Shown here piece after piece: positions 7,205 through 8,047 of a stretch of 8,047 bases of DNA. The notes under the pieces are model-generated. The model was not told the origin of the DNA. It was given only the letters and a program-made list of their open reading frames with translations, and made no database searches. Origin of the DNA: JAIVHA01 sp965367295 (GTDB lineage: Bacteria > Pseudomonadota > Gammaproteobacteria > DSM-19610); NCBI GenBank assembly GCA_965367295.1, contig CBDUHN010000068.1:1-8047 (forward strand), in the 5' to 3' direction. The position numbers were made by a program, and so were the translations under genes. Positions within the stretch are counted from its first letter, which is position 1. Each line of letters begins with the position of its first letter.

Positions 7205-7233
7205 ATGACTTATGCTGGCCGGGCCGGTATTAT
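7205..7233 (+). promoter_or_regulatory. Promoter candidate for rpiA
   Basis: ATGACT at 7205-7210 (4 of 6 to the -35 consensus) and TATTAT at 7228-7233 (5 of 6 to the -10) are separated by 17 bases. The predicted start is near 7240, giving a leader of about 25 bases that includes the rpiA Shine-Dalgarno. No equally good promoter was found for ilvA on the opposite strand. Confidence 0.5.
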
Positions 7234-7264
7234 GCAGCGCAATCGCGATTGGGAGAGAACCGAG

Positions 7265-7921
7265 ATGAACCAGGACGAATTAAAAAAGCAGGTCGCCGAA
7301 GCGGCCCTGGAATATGTGGAAGTCGGCACCATCATCGGCGTCGGCACTGGCTCGACTGCCAATATGTTCATCGATGCCCTGGCCCGCATCAAGGGCAAGA
7401 TCGAAGGTACCGTCGCCAGCTCCGTTGCCAGTGCGGACCGCCTCAAGAGCCATGGCATCCCGGTACTGGACCTCAACAGCGTCGATGAAATGTCCGTCTA
7501 CGTGGATGGCGCCGACGAAGCCACCCGGCATCTGCACCTGATCAAGGGCGGTGGTGGCGCTTTGACCCGCGAAAAGATCGTGGCCGCCTGCAGCCGCAAG
7601 TTCGTCTGTATCGCCGATGAAAGCAAACTGGTGGACGTGCTGGGCCAGTTTCCGCTGCCCATCGAGGTCATCCCCATGGCCCGCAGCTACGTGGCCCGCG
7701 AACTGGTAAAGATGGGCGGCACCCCGGTACTGCGCGATGGCTTCACCACCGACAACGGCAACGTGATCCTGGATGTGCACAACCTGGAAATCCTTGACCC
7801 GGTGAAGATGGAAACGGAAATGAATCAATTAACCGGGGTGGTGACCGTGGGGCTGTTCGCCCATCGGCCGGCGGATGTGTTGCTGCTGGGCACACAGAGT
7901 GGTGTGAAGACGCTGGACTGA
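7265..7921 (+). CDS. rpiA: Ribose-5-phosphate isomerase A
   Basis: A 218-residue enzyme (E. coli RpiA has 219) that interconverts ribose-5-phosphate and ribulose-5-phosphate in the non-oxidative pentose phosphate pathway. The phosphate-binding motif GVGTGSTANMFIDAL is at 25-39. The active-site block has D81 and D84 (YVDGADEA), K94 and the catalytic base E103 (LIKGGGGALTREKIVA), all at the same numbers as in the E. coli enzyme. The C-terminal part VKMETEMNQLTGVVTVGLFA is also typical. The ATG at 7265 has GGGAGAG about seven bases upstream. A frame open from 7205 adds 20 residues that overlap the predicted promoter and are not supported. The gene is divergent from ilvA, a pairing also known in Pseudomonas, and is followed by repeat DNA. 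Confidence 0.97.
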   Translation: MNQDELKKQVAEAALEYVEVGTIIGVGTGSTANMFIDALARIKGKIEGTVASSVASADRLKSHGIPVLDLNSVDEMSVYVDGADEATRHLHLIKGGGGALTREKIVAACSRKFVCIADESKLVDVLGQFPLPIEVIPMARSYVARELVKMGGTPVLRDGFTTDNGNVILDVHNLEILDPVKMETEMNQLTGVVTVGLFAHRPADVLLLGTQSGVKTLD

Positions 7922-7955
7922 GGGATTGTTGTCCAAACATTGAAAAAATATACCC

Positions 7956-7978
7956 TGTAGGTCCGGATTCATACAGAC
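7956..7978 (+). repeat. Single degenerate palindromic (REP) unit
   Basis: A 23-base unit beginning with a GTAG foot and matching the consensus of the units at 1391-1455 at 20 of 23 positions. Three substitutions damage the palindrome, and no inverted partner follows within the window. It lies 35 bases after the rpiA stop codon. It looks like a decayed half of a former pair. Confidence 0.7.
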
Positions 7979-8005
7979 GGTGTTCTTTCCCATTTGCCTG
8001 CTATT

Positions 8006-8047
8006 CCATGACTTTCCTTCCGCCCTTCCTGGGCGGGTTACTTTCTC
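8006..8047 (-). repeat. Partial inverted copy of the left-end repeat
   Basis: On the minus strand 8039 down to 8006 matches 91-124 at 29 of 34 bases, including the CCGCCC/GGGCGG stem and the following GGAAGGAA. The match probably continues past 8039 (TACTTTCTC resembles the T-rich arm at the left end) and is cut by the window edge. Confidence 0.7.
8020..8047 (+). terminator. Terminator-like hairpin after rpiA
   Basis: Stem CCGCCC (8020-8025), loop TTCCT, GGGCGG (8031-8036), then the T-rich GTTACTTTCTC. It is 98 bases downstream of the rpiA stop and belongs to the same repeat that follows ubiH, in the same direction relative to transcription. The T run is interrupted, so the strength of termination is uncertain. 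Confidence 0.4.

Noticed and set aside
7154..7264. Possible attenuator or riboswitch ahead of ilvA
   Set aside because: The 111-base gap has no leader peptide rich in isoleucine, valine or leucine codons and no terminator/antiterminator pair on the ilvA strand.

Overview
The window is an ordinary chromosomal stretch from a moderately GC-rich, non-enteric gammaproteobacterium. The evidence is the gene order pepP-ubiH beside ygfB, a ZapB-like coiled-coil gene, zapA, 6S RNA and fau, followed by an EVE-domain gene. This block is typical of Pseudomonas-like and related lineages. I cannot name a genus from sequence alone. All eight protein genes look intact and housekeeping in nature. I see no phage, toxin-antitoxin, CRISPR, defence or biosynthetic cluster.

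Layout. Positions 1-157 hold a hairpin-rich intergenic repeat. Leftward (minus strand) from about 3409 run ygfB (2858-3409), pepP (1483-2790) and ubiH (158-1378), probably co-transcribed, with a paired palindromic element (REPIN-like) between pepP and ubiH. Rightward from about 3480 a strong sigma70-type promoter drives the ZapB-like gene (3516-3749) and zapA (3746-4060), which overlap by 4 nt. The 6S RNA gene follows (about 4090-4294), then fau (4315-4917) and, after a 137-nt gap, the EVE-domain gene (5055-5513). A second REPIN-like element (5532-5602) separates the convergent EVE gene and ilvA (5633-7153, minus). ilvA is divergent from rpiA (7265-7921, plus). The right end holds a single degenerate palindromic unit and part of the same repeat seen at the left end, in inverted orientation.

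How the genes work together. ubiH acts in ubiquinone synthesis, pepP trims X-Pro peptides, and zapA (possibly with its coiled-coil neighbour) supports the FtsZ ring. 6S RNA regulates sigma70 RNA polymerase in stationary phase. Fau recycles 5-formyl-tetrahydrofolate, the EVE protein is a predicted binder of modified nucleic-acid bases, ilvA commits threonine to isoleucine, and rpiA serves the pentose phosphate pathway.

The parts worth a second look are non-coding. They are two repeat families placed at gene ends and gene junctions, a promoter that predicts a leaderless mRNA for the ZapB-like gene, and a mini-terminator-like hairpin at the 6S RNA 3' end that would compete with the RNA's closing stem. 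I found no convincing new multi-gene system.
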